Shown here: one piece after another, positions 1 to 6,742 of the stretch
Layout of the letters: each line of letters begins with the position of its first letter
How positions within the stretch are numbered: the stretch's first letter is position 1
NCBI GenBank assembly: GCA_945867285.1
Contig: CAMBHX010000038.1
Location: forward strand, 1-13,211
Length of the DNA stretch: 13,211 nt
Source: Sulfuricurvum sp. IAE1
GTDB lineage: Bacteria > Campylobacterota > Campylobacteria > Campylobacterales > Sulfurimonadaceae
Direction of reading: 5' to 3'
Notes under the pieces: generated by a model
Told to the model about the DNA's origin: nothing
The model's database searches: none
Seen by the model: only the letters and a program-made list of their open reading frames with translations
Position numbers and translations under genes: made by a program

Positions 1-1
1 G

Positions 2-241
2 GCTCTTCGTAAAGTTGCTAAAGTTCGTTTGACTTCAGGGTTTGAAGTTATTAGTTATATCGGTGGTGAGGGTCACAACTTGCAAGAGCACTCTATTGTT
101 CTTGTTCGTGGTGGTCGTGTAAAAGACTTACCAGGGGTAAAATACCATATCGTACGTGGTGCTCTTGATACAGCGGGTGTTAAAGACCGTAAAGTATCTC
201 GTTCTAAATACGGAACGAAAAAAGCTAAGGTTAAGAAATAA
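2..241 (+). CDS. rpsL: 30S ribosomal protein S12, C-terminal part (5' end outside window)
   Basis: S12 sits at the decoding centre of the small ribosomal subunit and helps control tRNA selection accuracy. The frame is open from base 2 and gives 79 residues ending in a lysine-rich tail and TAA; the full protein is usually about 125 residues, so roughly the first third is missing. Signature stretches visible are SYIGGEGHNLQEHS, RGGRVKDLPGVKYH and GVKDRKVSRSKYG. The lysine in GRVKDLPG, a classic streptomycin-resistance position, is the sensitive-type residue; the other classic lysine lies upstream of the window. A TTG at 29 is an internal leucine codon, not the start. It is followed 72 bases later by rpsG, the normal str-operon order. 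Confidence 0.98.
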   Translation, partial: ALRKVAKVRLTSGFEVISYIGGEGHNLQEHSIVLVRGGRVKDLPGVKYHIVRGALDTAGVKDRKVSRSKYGTKKAKVKK

Positions 242-313
242 TCATCTAACCCGACAAGATCCGGTTTTAGTGACCGTTTTTTGAGTAAATTTACATAAAT
301 TGAAGGAAATATT

Positions 314-781
314 ATGAGAAGAAGAAAAGCGCCCGTTCGTGAAATTATGCCTGACCCGGTTCATGGTTCAAAAATCCTAACCAAGTTCATCAATAAGTTG
401 ATGTGGGATGGTAAAAAAAGTACTGCTGAGAAAATCATGTATGGTGCATTGGACCTTATTAGTTCACGTGGTGAAAAAACAGGGATTGAAGTATTTAATG
501 CTGCGATTGATAATATCAAGCCAGTAATCGAAGTAAAAAGCCGCCGTGTGGGTGGAGCGACCTACCAAGTTCCAGTAGAAGTACGCCCTGTCCGTCAGCT
601 TTCACTCGCTATTCGTTGGTTGACAGAGATGTCACGTAAGCGTAATGAGCGTACTATGGCTGAGCGTTTGGCAAATGAATTGATGGACGCTGCTAGCGAT
701 AAAGGTTCATCATTCAAACGTAAAGAAGACACTTACCGTATGGCTGAAGCGAACAAAGCATTTGCTCACTATCGCTGGTAA
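314..781 (+). CDS. rpsG: 30S ribosomal protein S7
   Basis: S7 is a primary assembly protein of the 30S head: it binds the 3' domain of 16S rRNA and contacts tRNA at the E site. The 155-residue product matches the usual 155-156 residues and begins MRRRKAPVREIMPDP, followed by KFINKLMWDGKKSTAE, a core EVKSRRVGGATYQVPVEV and the C-terminal FAHYRW. The ATG at 314 is preceded by an AAGGAA ribosome-binding site (304-309). In E. coli, S7 feeds back on translation of its own operon through the rpsL-rpsG junction; the 72-base gap here shows only a weak AACC/GGTT stem, so I cannot say whether that control exists. tuf does not follow fusA, so the operon is the short form. Confidence 0.98.
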   Translation: MRRRKAPVREIMPDPVHGSKILTKFINKLMWDGKKSTAEKIMYGALDLISSRGEKTGIEVFNAAIDNIKPVIEVKSRRVGGATYQVPVEVRPVRQLSLAIRWLTEMSRKRNERTMAERLANELMDAASDKGSSFKRKEDTYRMAEANKAFAHYRW

Positions 782-805
782 TAAAACCTATTTCGGTTTG
801 AATCT

Positions 806-827
806 AACAAAAGCTAAGGCTTTTGTT
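806..827 (+). other. 9-bp perfect hairpin after rpsG
   Basis: AACAAAAGC (806-814), a TAAG loop and GCTTTTGTT (819-827) form a perfect 9-bp stem 25 bases after the rpsG stop. A weaker hairpin, AAACC/GGTTT (784-788 with 795-799), lies just before it. The T-run is inside the stem and no U-tract follows, so it is a poor intrinsic terminator. It could be a partial attenuator lowering readthrough into fusA, or a 3'-end stabiliser after processing. Confidence 0.5.
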
Positions 828-837
828 GCTTCACTAA

Positions 838-905
838 CCGCTTGGGTTATTAAAGTTTGTCTCATAAAGAGGCAGAATTTTGTAACCCTTTGATAACCCA
901 AGCGG
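838..905. repeat. Inverted repeat, two 13-bp arms around 42 nt, in the fusA leader
   Basis: Arm 1 CCGCTTGGGTTAT (838-850) is the exact reverse complement of arm 2 ATAACCCAAGCGG (893-905). One bulged G allows a further AACC/GGTT pairing, stretching the arms to 836-908. The loop carries another partial copy, GTAACCC (882-888). The structure occupies most of the 166-bp rpsG-fusA gap. A TATTAT at 908-913 next to arm 2 could be a weak -10 box about 35 bases before the fusA start. As RNA this would be a stable long hairpin; as DNA it could be an operator. Function unknown. Confidence 0.6.
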
Positions 906-947
906 GTTATTATTCTTAACCTAAAAATTACTTTCAAGGCTCTCCTT

Positions 948-3032
948 ATGGCAAGATCACATAAACTAGAAGACGTAAGAAATATTGGTATCGCAGCACA
1001 CATTGATGCGGGTAAAACAACTACAACAGAACGTATTTTGTTCTACACAGGTGTATCACACAAGATTGGTGAGGTTCACGAAGGTGCTGCAACTATGGAC
1101 TGGATGGAGCAAGAACAAGAACGTGGAATCACGATCACTTCTGCTGCAACAACATGTGAATGGCAAGGTAAACAAATCAACATTATCGATACTCCGGGTC
1201 ACGTTGACTTTACGATTGAAGTTGAGCGTTCTATGCGTGTACTTGATGGTGCAGTTGCGGTATTTTGTGCAGTAGGTGGTGTTCAACCACAATCCGAGAC
1301 AGTATGGCGTCAAGCTAACCGTTATGGTGTTCCACGTATGGTTTTCGTCAATAAAATGGACCGTACCGGTGCAGATTTTTACAATGTAGAAGATCAAATC
1401 CGTCTTCGTCTTAAGGCAAATCCTGTTGCTATTCAATTGCCAATCGGTGCTGAAGATGGCTTTAAAGGGATTGTTGACTTGGTCAAGATGAAAGCTATTC
1501 TTTGGGATGAAGATGCTGCAATGGGTTCAAGCTATCACGAGGAAGAGATTCCTGCGGATATGGTAGAACTTGCAAACAAATACCGTGGACAAATGATGGA
1601 AGCGGCTGCTGAGGGCGATGATACCTTGATGGAGAAATTCTTCGAAGAGGGTGAGCTTAGCAACGAAGAAATCATGCGCGGGATCAAAGCTGGATGTCTC
1701 AAGATGGAAATCATCCCTATGACATGTGGTACTGCGTTTAAAAACAAAGGGGTTCAAACTCTTTTGGATGCGGTTGTAGATTATCTTCCATCTCCACTTG
1801 AAGTTGCTGCAATCACAGGAACAAAAGAAGACGATGAAGAAGTTGAAGTAGCAGTTGAATCAACTGATGATGCTCCATTTGCCGGTCTTGCATTTAAAAT
1901 CATGACCGATCCATTTGTTGGTCAACTTACGTTCGTACGCGTATACCGTGGTGTTCTTGAGTCAGGTACGTATGCTTATAATACTATCAAAGGTAAAAAA
2001 GAGCGTATAGGACGTATCGTAAAAATGCACGCTAATAAGCGTGAAGAGATCAAATCTCTTTATGCGGGTGAAATCGGTGCGGTTGTTGGTCTTAAAGATA
2101 CAACAACAGGTGATACATTATGTTCAGAAGACGATCGTCTAATTTTGGAGCGTATGCACTTCCCTGAGCCGGTTATCTCGGTTGCGGTTGAGCCAAAAAC
2201 AAAACCAGACCAAGAAAAAATGGGTATCGCTCTTGCTAAATTGGCTGCGGAAGATCCATCTTTCCGTGTTCATACTGACGAAGAAACAGGTCAAACGATC
2301 ATCTCAGGAATGGGTGAGCTTCACCTTGAAATCTTAGTTGACCGAATGTTCCGTGAGTTCAAAGTTGAAGCAGAAGTAGGTGCTCCACAAGTTGCTTACC
2401 GTGAGTCAATTCGTACAGAAGTCAAACAAGAGTACAAATACGCAAAACAATCAGGTGGACGTGGACAATTTGGTCACGTTTATCTTATCGTTAAGCCAGG
2501 CGAGCCAGGAACTGGTTATACCTTTAACAATGACATCAAAGGTGGGGTTATTCCAAAAGAGTACATTCCTGCAGTTGAAAAAGGGTGTAAAGAAGCTATG
2601 GCTAAAGGTGTGCTTGCTGGTTATCCTATCGAAGATATCGAAGTTACGTTGTATGATGGTTCATACCACGAGGTTGACTCCTCTGAGATGGCATTTAAAC
2701 TTGCAGCATCTATGGGATTCAAAGAGGCTTGCCGTAAAGCAAACCCTGCAATCCTTGAGCCTATGATGAAAGTTGAAGTAGAAGTACCTGAAAACTTCAT
2801 GGGTGATGTTATCGGTGACCTTAACCGTCGTCGTGGACAAGTTAACAATATGGGTGACCGTTCAGGTAACAAGATTGTTGATGCGTTCGTTCCATTGTCT
2901 GAAATGTTTGGTTACTCAACTGACCTTCGTTCAGCAACTCAAGGACGTGCAAGTTATTCTATGGAATTCGATCACTATGCTGAAGTTCCACGTAACGTTG
3001 CAGATGAGATTATCAAAAAGCGTAACAGCTAA
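948..3032 (+). CDS. fusA: Translation elongation factor G
   Basis: EF-G is the GTPase that drives translocation of tRNA and mRNA after peptide-bond formation, and with RRF it splits post-termination ribosomes. The 694 residues are the usual full length. GTPase motifs are all present: P-loop AHIDAGKT (17-24), switch I RGITIT (59-64), DTPGH (81-85) and NKMD (135-138). Domain II begins near residue 310, domain III carries GMGELHLE (454-461), domain IV carries GGRGQFGH (503-510), and domain V carries the GDVIGDLNRRRGQ stretch (619-631). The ATG is preceded by AAGG (936-939), followed at once by CTCT and CCTT, so the ribosome-binding site can fold into a small 4-bp stem. The gene ends the str operon and converges with glsA. 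Confidence 0.99.
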   Translation: MARSHKLEDVRNIGIAAHIDAGKTTTTERILFYTGVSHKIGEVHEGAATMDWMEQEQERGITITSAATTCEWQGKQINIIDTPGHVDFTIEVERSMRVLDGAVAVFCAVGGVQPQSETVWRQANRYGVPRMVFVNKMDRTGADFYNVEDQIRLRLKANPVAIQLPIGAEDGFKGIVDLVKMKAILWDEDAAMGSSYHEEEIPADMVELANKYRGQMMEAAAEGDDTLMEKFFEEGELSNEEIMRGIKAGCLKMEIIPMTCGTAFKNKGVQTLLDAVVDYLPSPLEVAAITGTKEDDEEVEVAVESTDDAPFAGLAFKIMTDPFVGQLTFVRVYRGVLESGTYAYNTIKGKKERIGRIVKMHANKREEIKSLYAGEIGAVVGLKDTTTGDTLCSEDDRLILERMHFPEPVISVAVEPKTKPDQEKMGIALAKLAAEDPSFRVHTDEETGQTIISGMGELHLEILVDRMFREFKVEAEVGAPQVAYRESIRTEVKQEYKYAKQSGGRGQFGHVYLIVKPGEPGTGYTFNNDIKGGVIPKEYIPAVEKGCKEAMAKGVLAGYPIEDIEVTLYDGSYHEVDSSEMAFKLAASMGFKEACRKANPAILEPMMKVEVEVPENFMGDVIGDLNRRRGQVNNMGDRSGNKIVDAFVPLSEMFGYSTDLRSATQGRASYSMEFDHYAEVPRNVADEIIKKRNS

Positions 3033-3047
3033 GCTAAAGCCTTCTTT

Positions 3048-3076
3048 TGTCCCCTTGGGACATCTCCCATATTTTA
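3048..3076 (+). terminator. Probable fusA terminator with two alternative hairpins
   Basis: In the 50-bp convergent gap, TGTCCC-CTT-GGGACA (3048-3062) forms a perfect 6-bp stem. Overlapping it, TGGGA-CATC-TCCCA (3056-3069) forms a 5-bp stem followed by TATTTT, the more terminator-like of the two for the plus strand. The hairpins share GGGA and cannot form together. On the minus strand neither is followed by a U-tract, so termination of glsA is less clear. Confidence 0.45.
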
Positions 3077-3082
3077 AATCAA

Positions 3083-4009
3083 TTAACTTTTACTAAAAAT
3101 AGAATGTCCTGTATAGGCAGCAAAAAGCTCTAGTGCTTTTGTCCCTATCAGTGAGTTCCCATGAGAGTTTAGCGCAGGTGAGTAAACGGCGATACTCATC
3201 ACGTCTGGCACTACTGCAATAATCCCCCCACCTACACCACTTTTAGCAGGCAGTCCGATCTTGTAGGCAAACTCCCCCGACGCATCATAGTGCCCGCAGG
3301 TGAGCATCAGAGCATTGATACGTTTGACATGCTGTGGGTGGAGCAATACATTGCTTGTGATAGGATCTATGCCATTGTGAGCGAGATGGAGGATGGACCG
3401 GGCAAGCTGGGTTGTATTAGCCTCAATCGAGCATGCGTTGAAATAGGTGTCCAGTATAGGTTCAAGACGGTTGTGAATATTTCCAAAGCTTTTCATGAGT
3501 GATGCTAAGGCAAGATTACGAAATCCACTGTCGTGTTCAGAGGCCGCTATTTCTTGATTGATAGTTATGGAAAAATCATCACACGAGTTACGAAAAAATT
3601 GAAGAATCTCATCATCCGCTAACTCTCCAAAATGGGTGACCAGCATATCAGCAATGACAATGGCACCGGGATTGATAAAGGGGTTGCGTGGTATTCCATT
3701 TTCGTATTCTAGCTGTACGAGGGAGTTAAAAGAACTTCCTGAGGGTTCCACTCCCACACGCCCTTGTATTTTGTCCTCAAACAGTGAGAGTGCCATACAA
3801 TACATAAAGACTTTAGAGATACTTTGAATCGAGAAGGTTTTTTGAACATGTCCAACATGAAACACTTCTCCTGTAATGAGATGCAACGTCATTGCAAAAT
3901 CATTGGGGTCGGCGATGCTAAGCGCCGGAATATACGTCGCAACCTTACCCTGACCCAACAATGGAGTAATATCAGAGTGGATCTGCTCTAGAATGATTTG
4001 GTAGTTCAT
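3083..4009 (-). CDS. glsA: Glutaminase (serine-dependent, beta-lactamase-like fold)
   Basis: Converts L-glutamine and water to glutamate and ammonium in the cytoplasm. The 308-residue length is typical of the single-domain bacterial glutaminases. The catalytic S-x-x-K appears as S63-I-S-K66 in FSIQSISKVF; the conserved GVEPSGSSFNS (86-96), NGIPRNPFINPGAI (104-117) and the glycine-rich KSGVGGGI (256-263) are present. No signal peptide or membrane segment is seen. The ATG is preceded by a purine stretch (AAAGAC) rather than a strong Shine-Dalgarno. It is the last gene of the prfB-bpt-glsA unit, 18 bases after bpt, and probably shares its transcript. In Enterobacteria such enzymes help acid resistance or nitrogen balance; its role here is not shown by the sequence. 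Confidence 0.95.
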   Translation of the reverse strand: MNYQIILEQIHSDITPLLGQGKVATYIPALSIADPNDFAMTLHLITGEVFHVGHVQKTFSIQSISKVFMYCMALSLFEDKIQGRVGVEPSGSSFNSLVQLEYENGIPRNPFINPGAIVIADMLVTHFGELADDEILQFFRNSCDDFSITINQEIAASEHDSGFRNLALASLMKSFGNIHNRLEPILDTYFNACSIEANTTQLARSILHLAHNGIDPITSNVLLHPQHVKRINALMLTCGHYDASGEFAYKIGLPAKSGVGGGIIAVVPDVMSIAVYSPALNSHGNSLIGTKALELFAAYTGHSIFSKS

Positions 4010-4027
4010 GGGGTGTCTTTTTGTTGA

Positions 4028-4756
4028 TTATACCCTATTTTCCCACTGGGGTGTTTCATCCTCTTCGGGTCGCCCTTCTAATATCTTCAGGGGTTCGTAG
4101 GTGGCTTTGTATTCCAAACTTTGGCATCCGTCAACGTAATAACCTAGATATAGCCATTTGAGTCCAAGTCGTTTGGCGAGGGAAATTTGTTCTAAAATCG
4201 TGTATTTTCCTAATGATAGCTGGGAGTAATGGGGATCATAATAGCAATACAGCGATGAAATCCCATCCTCTAAGACATCAATCAAGTCGACAGCAATCAG
4301 TTTATCTCCTAGAAAATAGAGCACTTCGTAGCCAAAATCTCCGTGACCATCCACAAAAGAGGCTCGATAGTTTTTTGGATCGATTTTTGGTGGATCCCAG
4401 TCCCTAGTTTTGTGTTTGTAGGCATGATAACGGTAGAAGAGTTCTAAGTGGTCTTGGCTCATCGTTGGGGGTTGGATATGGATTGTTAGGTTGGCATTTT
4501 TACGTAAAATACGCCGTTCACTTTTGCTAAACTCATAATTTTTGACATCGATTTTGAGGCTTTCACAGGCAGTACATTCAATGCAAATCGGACGGAAGTA
4601 CATCACTCCAAACCGTCGCCACCCTCGAATTATTAATGCCTCACATTGTTCTTTGGAACACTCTTGGATAATTTTATAGTGGATGGTTTGAGCATTGCCC
4701 TTGATGTACGAACATGGTTCGTTGAGGGCACATTCTTTTAAAATCTCATTGGACAT
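4028..4756 (-). CDS. bpt: Aspartate/glutamate leucyltransferase (Bpt)
   Basis: Transfers leucine from Leu-tRNA to proteins with N-terminal Asp or Glu, creating a primary degradation signal recognised by ClpS and the Clp protease (bacterial N-end rule). The 242 residues carry the family hallmarks: PCSYI (14-18), RGWRRFG (44-50), the cysteine-rich FRPICIECTAC (54-64) followed by SLKIDV, the SERRILRKN region (79-87), and the C-terminal YLGYYVDGCQSLEYKA (203-218) with YEP. Cysteines C15, C58, C61 and C64 fit the conserved set. It starts 11 bases after prfB. No good Shine-Dalgarno lies close to the ATG (a GAGGA lies within the prfB tail, too far away), so translational coupling to prfB is likely. 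Also called ate in older annotations. Confidence 0.94.
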   Translation of the reverse strand: MSNEILKECALNEPCSYIKGNAQTIHYKIIQECSKEQCEALIIRGWRRFGVMYFRPICIECTACESLKIDVKNYEFSKSERRILRKNANLTIHIQPPTMSQDHLELFYRYHAYKHKTRDWDPPKIDPKNYRASFVDGHGDFGYEVLYFLGDKLIAVDLIDVLEDGISSLYCYYDPHYSQLSLGKYTILEQISLAKRLGLKWLYLGYYVDGCQSLEYKATYEPLKILEGRPEEDETPQWENRV

Positions 4757-4767
4757 AGCGTGAGTGG

Positions 4768-5871
4768 CTAGTCCTCTTTGCGGTTAAGGGCAATCAAAAC
4801 ACCCTCGATCATCTCATCAATATCACCATCTAGGATGTTACTGATATTGGAATAAGGGATTCCTGAACGGGTATCCTTGACTTGCTGATAGGGTGCTAGG
4901 ACGTAAGAACGGATTTGGTGTCCCCAGCCGTTTTCACTTTTTTCGATCCCATCGACTGCCGCTTGTTTTTTTGCCATTTCCAGTTCATAAAGACGGGATT
5001 TGAGCATTTTAAATGCTGTTGCTTTGTTTTTGTGCTGACTTCTGTCGTTTTGACATTGCACCACAATACCTGTAGGGATATGGGTGATACGGATGGCTGA
5101 TTCGGTTTTATTGACGTGCTGCCCACCTGCGCCTGAGGCACGATACGTATCGATACGAATATCACGGTCTTCGATTTCAATATCAATATCATCGTCCAGC
5201 TCAGGCGACACTTGAACCGAAGTAAAGCTGGTGTGACGTTTAGCAGCGGAATCGTACGGGCTGATACGCACTAGTCGGTGAATACCGTTGTCATTTTTGA
5301 GGTAACCGTAGACATTGACCCCTTTGATCAAAATAGCAGCGTCTTTGATCCCTGCCTCTTCGCCTGATTGATAGTCGAGCATTTCAACGGTGAAGTCATG
5401 TCGTTCTGCCCAGCGTGTATACATGCGCAATAGCATCGATGCCCAATCTTGAGATTCGGTTCCGCCAGCACCTGGATGGATGGTAACGATGGCGTTGTGA
5501 CCATCGTGCTCACCGCTTAGCAAGACTTCGACTTCCATTTGTTTGACATTGTTTTCAAGTGAGGGGGCATCATCAAAAAGTGATTGGATTGTCTCTTCAT
5601 CGTTTTCTTCTTTGGCCATCTCATAAATATCAACAGCATCGCCCAATATATTAAATGTTTTGGAGTATTTGGCAAGACGACGTTCGAGTTGCGTTTTTTC
5701 TTTTTGGATAATCCCTGCATTGGTAGCATCATTCCAGAAGCCATCGGAGTTTTCAAGATCGGATATAACAGAGAGTCGAGCACTGATTTCCTTGGGGCGA
5801 ACAACGTCGGTAACGTTTTGCATTTTGATAGTTAATGTTTTAAGTAATTCGGTGTATTCGTAATGATCCAC
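4768..5871 (-). CDS. prfB: Peptide chain release factor 2
   Basis: RF2 reads UGA and UAA stop codons and releases the finished protein. From the GTG at 5871 it is 367 residues, the normal length. The GTG is favoured because AGGAAA lies 6 bases upstream, the protein then begins DHYEYTELLK as RF2 of this group does, and the longer in-frame start at 5988 would run antisense into panC. The catalytic GGQ is at 249-251 (RASGAGGQHVNKTES), after GAGGTESQDWASML (134-147). The codon-recognition tripeptide, normally SPF in RF2, reads SPY (204-206, codon TAC). The frame is continuous: no internal UGA near codon 25 and no +1 frameshift signal. It is the first gene of a minus-strand unit with bpt and glsA. 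Confidence 0.97.
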   Translation of the reverse strand: MDHYEYTELLKTLTIKMQNVTDVVRPKEISARLSVISDLENSDGFWNDATNAGIIQKEKTQLERRLAKYSKTFNILGDAVDIYEMAKEENDEETIQSLFDDAPSLENNVKQMEVEVLLSGEHDGHNAIVTIHPGAGGTESQDWASMLLRMYTRWAERHDFTVEMLDYQSGEEAGIKDAAILIKGVNVYGYLKNDNGIHRLVRISPYDSAAKRHTSFTSVQVSPELDDDIDIEIEDRDIRIDTYRASGAGGQHVNKTESAIRITHIPTGIVVQCQNDRSQHKNKATAFKMLKSRLYELEMAKKQAAVDGIEKSENGWGHQIRSYVLAPYQQVKDTRSGIPYSNISNILDGDIDEMIEGVLIALNRKED

Positions 5872-5891
5872 TGTTTTTCCTGTGGTGATGT

Positions 5892-5897
5892 TATAAT
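5892..5897 (+). promoter_or_regulatory. -10 box of the panC promoter
   Basis: A perfect TATAAT lies 29 bases before the panC ATG, predicting a start near 5904 and a short leader containing the AGGGG ribosome-binding site. There is no clear -35; the expected position falls on the prfB start codon. Housekeeping promoters in Campylobacterota often lack a -35 element. Confidence 0.6.
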
Positions 5898-5901
5898 TGC
5901 G

Positions 5902-5907
5902 ATTATA
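5902..5907 (-). promoter_or_regulatory. -10 box of the prfB promoter
   Basis: On the minus strand a perfect TATAAT lies 30 bases before the prfB GTG, predicting a start near 5895 and a leader of about 24 bases. With the panC -10 box it makes the 16-bp palindrome TATAAT-TGCG-ATTATA (5892-5907), so RNA polymerase probably cannot occupy both promoters at once. Confidence 0.6.
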
Positions 5908-5926
5908 TTCTATAGGGGCTAAAAAT

Positions 5927-6742
5927 ATGATTATTGCACGCAGTGTAGATGAGTTACGTACTATTTTGGACGCTAAAAATGGTAGCATCGGATTTGTTCC
6001 TACGATGGGGGCATTGCATAGTGGTCATCGTACCTTGATTGATGAAGCACGTAAATGCAATGATCATGTCGTCGTATCAATCTATGTCAATCCTACTCAA
6101 TTTTTAGCGGGTGAAGATTTGAGTAAATATCCACGTAAAGAAGAAGCAGATTTTAAAATCTGTGAATTGTGTAGTGTTGATGTTTTATTTTATCCCCAAT
6201 CGATGTATGAAAATGATGAAATCAGTATCAAAGCTCCCAATGTTCGTGGCTATATTCTCGAAGGTGCTTCTCGTCCTGGGCATTTTGATGGGATGTTGAC
6301 TGTGGTGCTCAAACTACTCAATGCCGTTCGTCCTACACGAGCTTATTTTGGGAAAAAAGATGCACAACAATTAGGGCTCATACAGCAAATGGTCTCTAAT
6401 TTTTATCTCGATGTTGAGATTGTCCCCATGGAAACAGTGCGTGAAAATGATGGTTTGGCACTTTCGAGCCGTAATGTTTACTTGGATGAATTTCAGCGCA
6501 AAGAGGCATTAAAGATCTCTGGAGCACTTAGAAAAGCTGTCGAGATGGTGATGCAAAAAAATACCAATGCAGAAGAGATTCAAAAGGCAATGGCTGAAAT
6601 CTTGCAGCCTTTGGATGTTGAATATGTAGCGATTGTAACAAGGCGTTTTGAGGCACTTAATGAGGTGATTTTAGGGGACACTATTATATTAATCGCGGCA
6701 CGAGTAGGGACTACACGGCTCATTGATAATGTGTGGATTTAA
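5927..6742 (+). CDS. panC: Pantoate--beta-alanine ligase (pantothenate synthetase)
   Basis: Joins pantoate to beta-alanine with ATP, the last step of pantothenate (vitamin B5) and hence coenzyme A synthesis. From the ATG at 5927 it is 271 residues; AGGGG at 5914-5918 supports this start over an in-frame TTG at 5897, which would lie within the -10 box. Motifs: PTMGALHSGH (25-34) with the nucleotidyltransferase HxGH, YVNPTQF (53-59), SRPGHFDGM (115-123), YFGKKDAQQ (140-148) and LALSSRN (177-183). It is divergent from prfB and its TAA overlaps the ftsI stop codon on the other strand. No panB or panD is seen in the window, so the pathway is scattered. Confidence 0.97.
   Translation: MIIARSVDELRTILDAKNGSIGFVPTMGALHSGHRTLIDEARKCNDHVVVSIYVNPTQFLAGEDLSKYPRKEEADFKICELCSVDVLFYPQSMYENDEISIKAPNVRGYILEGASRPGHFDGMLTVVLKLLNAVRPTRAYFGKKDAQQLGLIQQMVSNFYLDVEIVPMETVRENDGLALSSRNVYLDEFQRKEALKISGALRKAVEMVMQKNTNAEEIQKAMAEILQPLDVEYVAIVTRRFEALNEVILGDTIILIAARVGTTRLIDNVWI

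Noticed and set aside
242..313. S7-binding regulatory structure between rpsL and rpsG
   Set aside because: Only a weak AACC/GGTT stem is visible; not enough to claim the E. coli-type control.
788..1003. Small minus-strand open frame over the rpsG-fusA gap
   Set aside because: Its composition follows the inverted repeat and the fusA antisense strand; no ribosome-binding site or recognisable protein.
1056..1757. Minus-strand open frames inside fusA
   Set aside because: They are antisense shadows of a highly biased coding sequence and overlap EF-G entirely.
5897..5926. TTG start adding 10 residues to panC
   Set aside because: The TTG overlaps the -10 box, and the ATG at 5927 has AGGGG at good spacing.
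5872..5988. N-terminal extension of prfB to 406 residues from a start at 5988
   Set aside because: It would run antisense through the panC start, the added residues do not look like RF2, and the GTG at 5871 has a well-placed AGGAAA.
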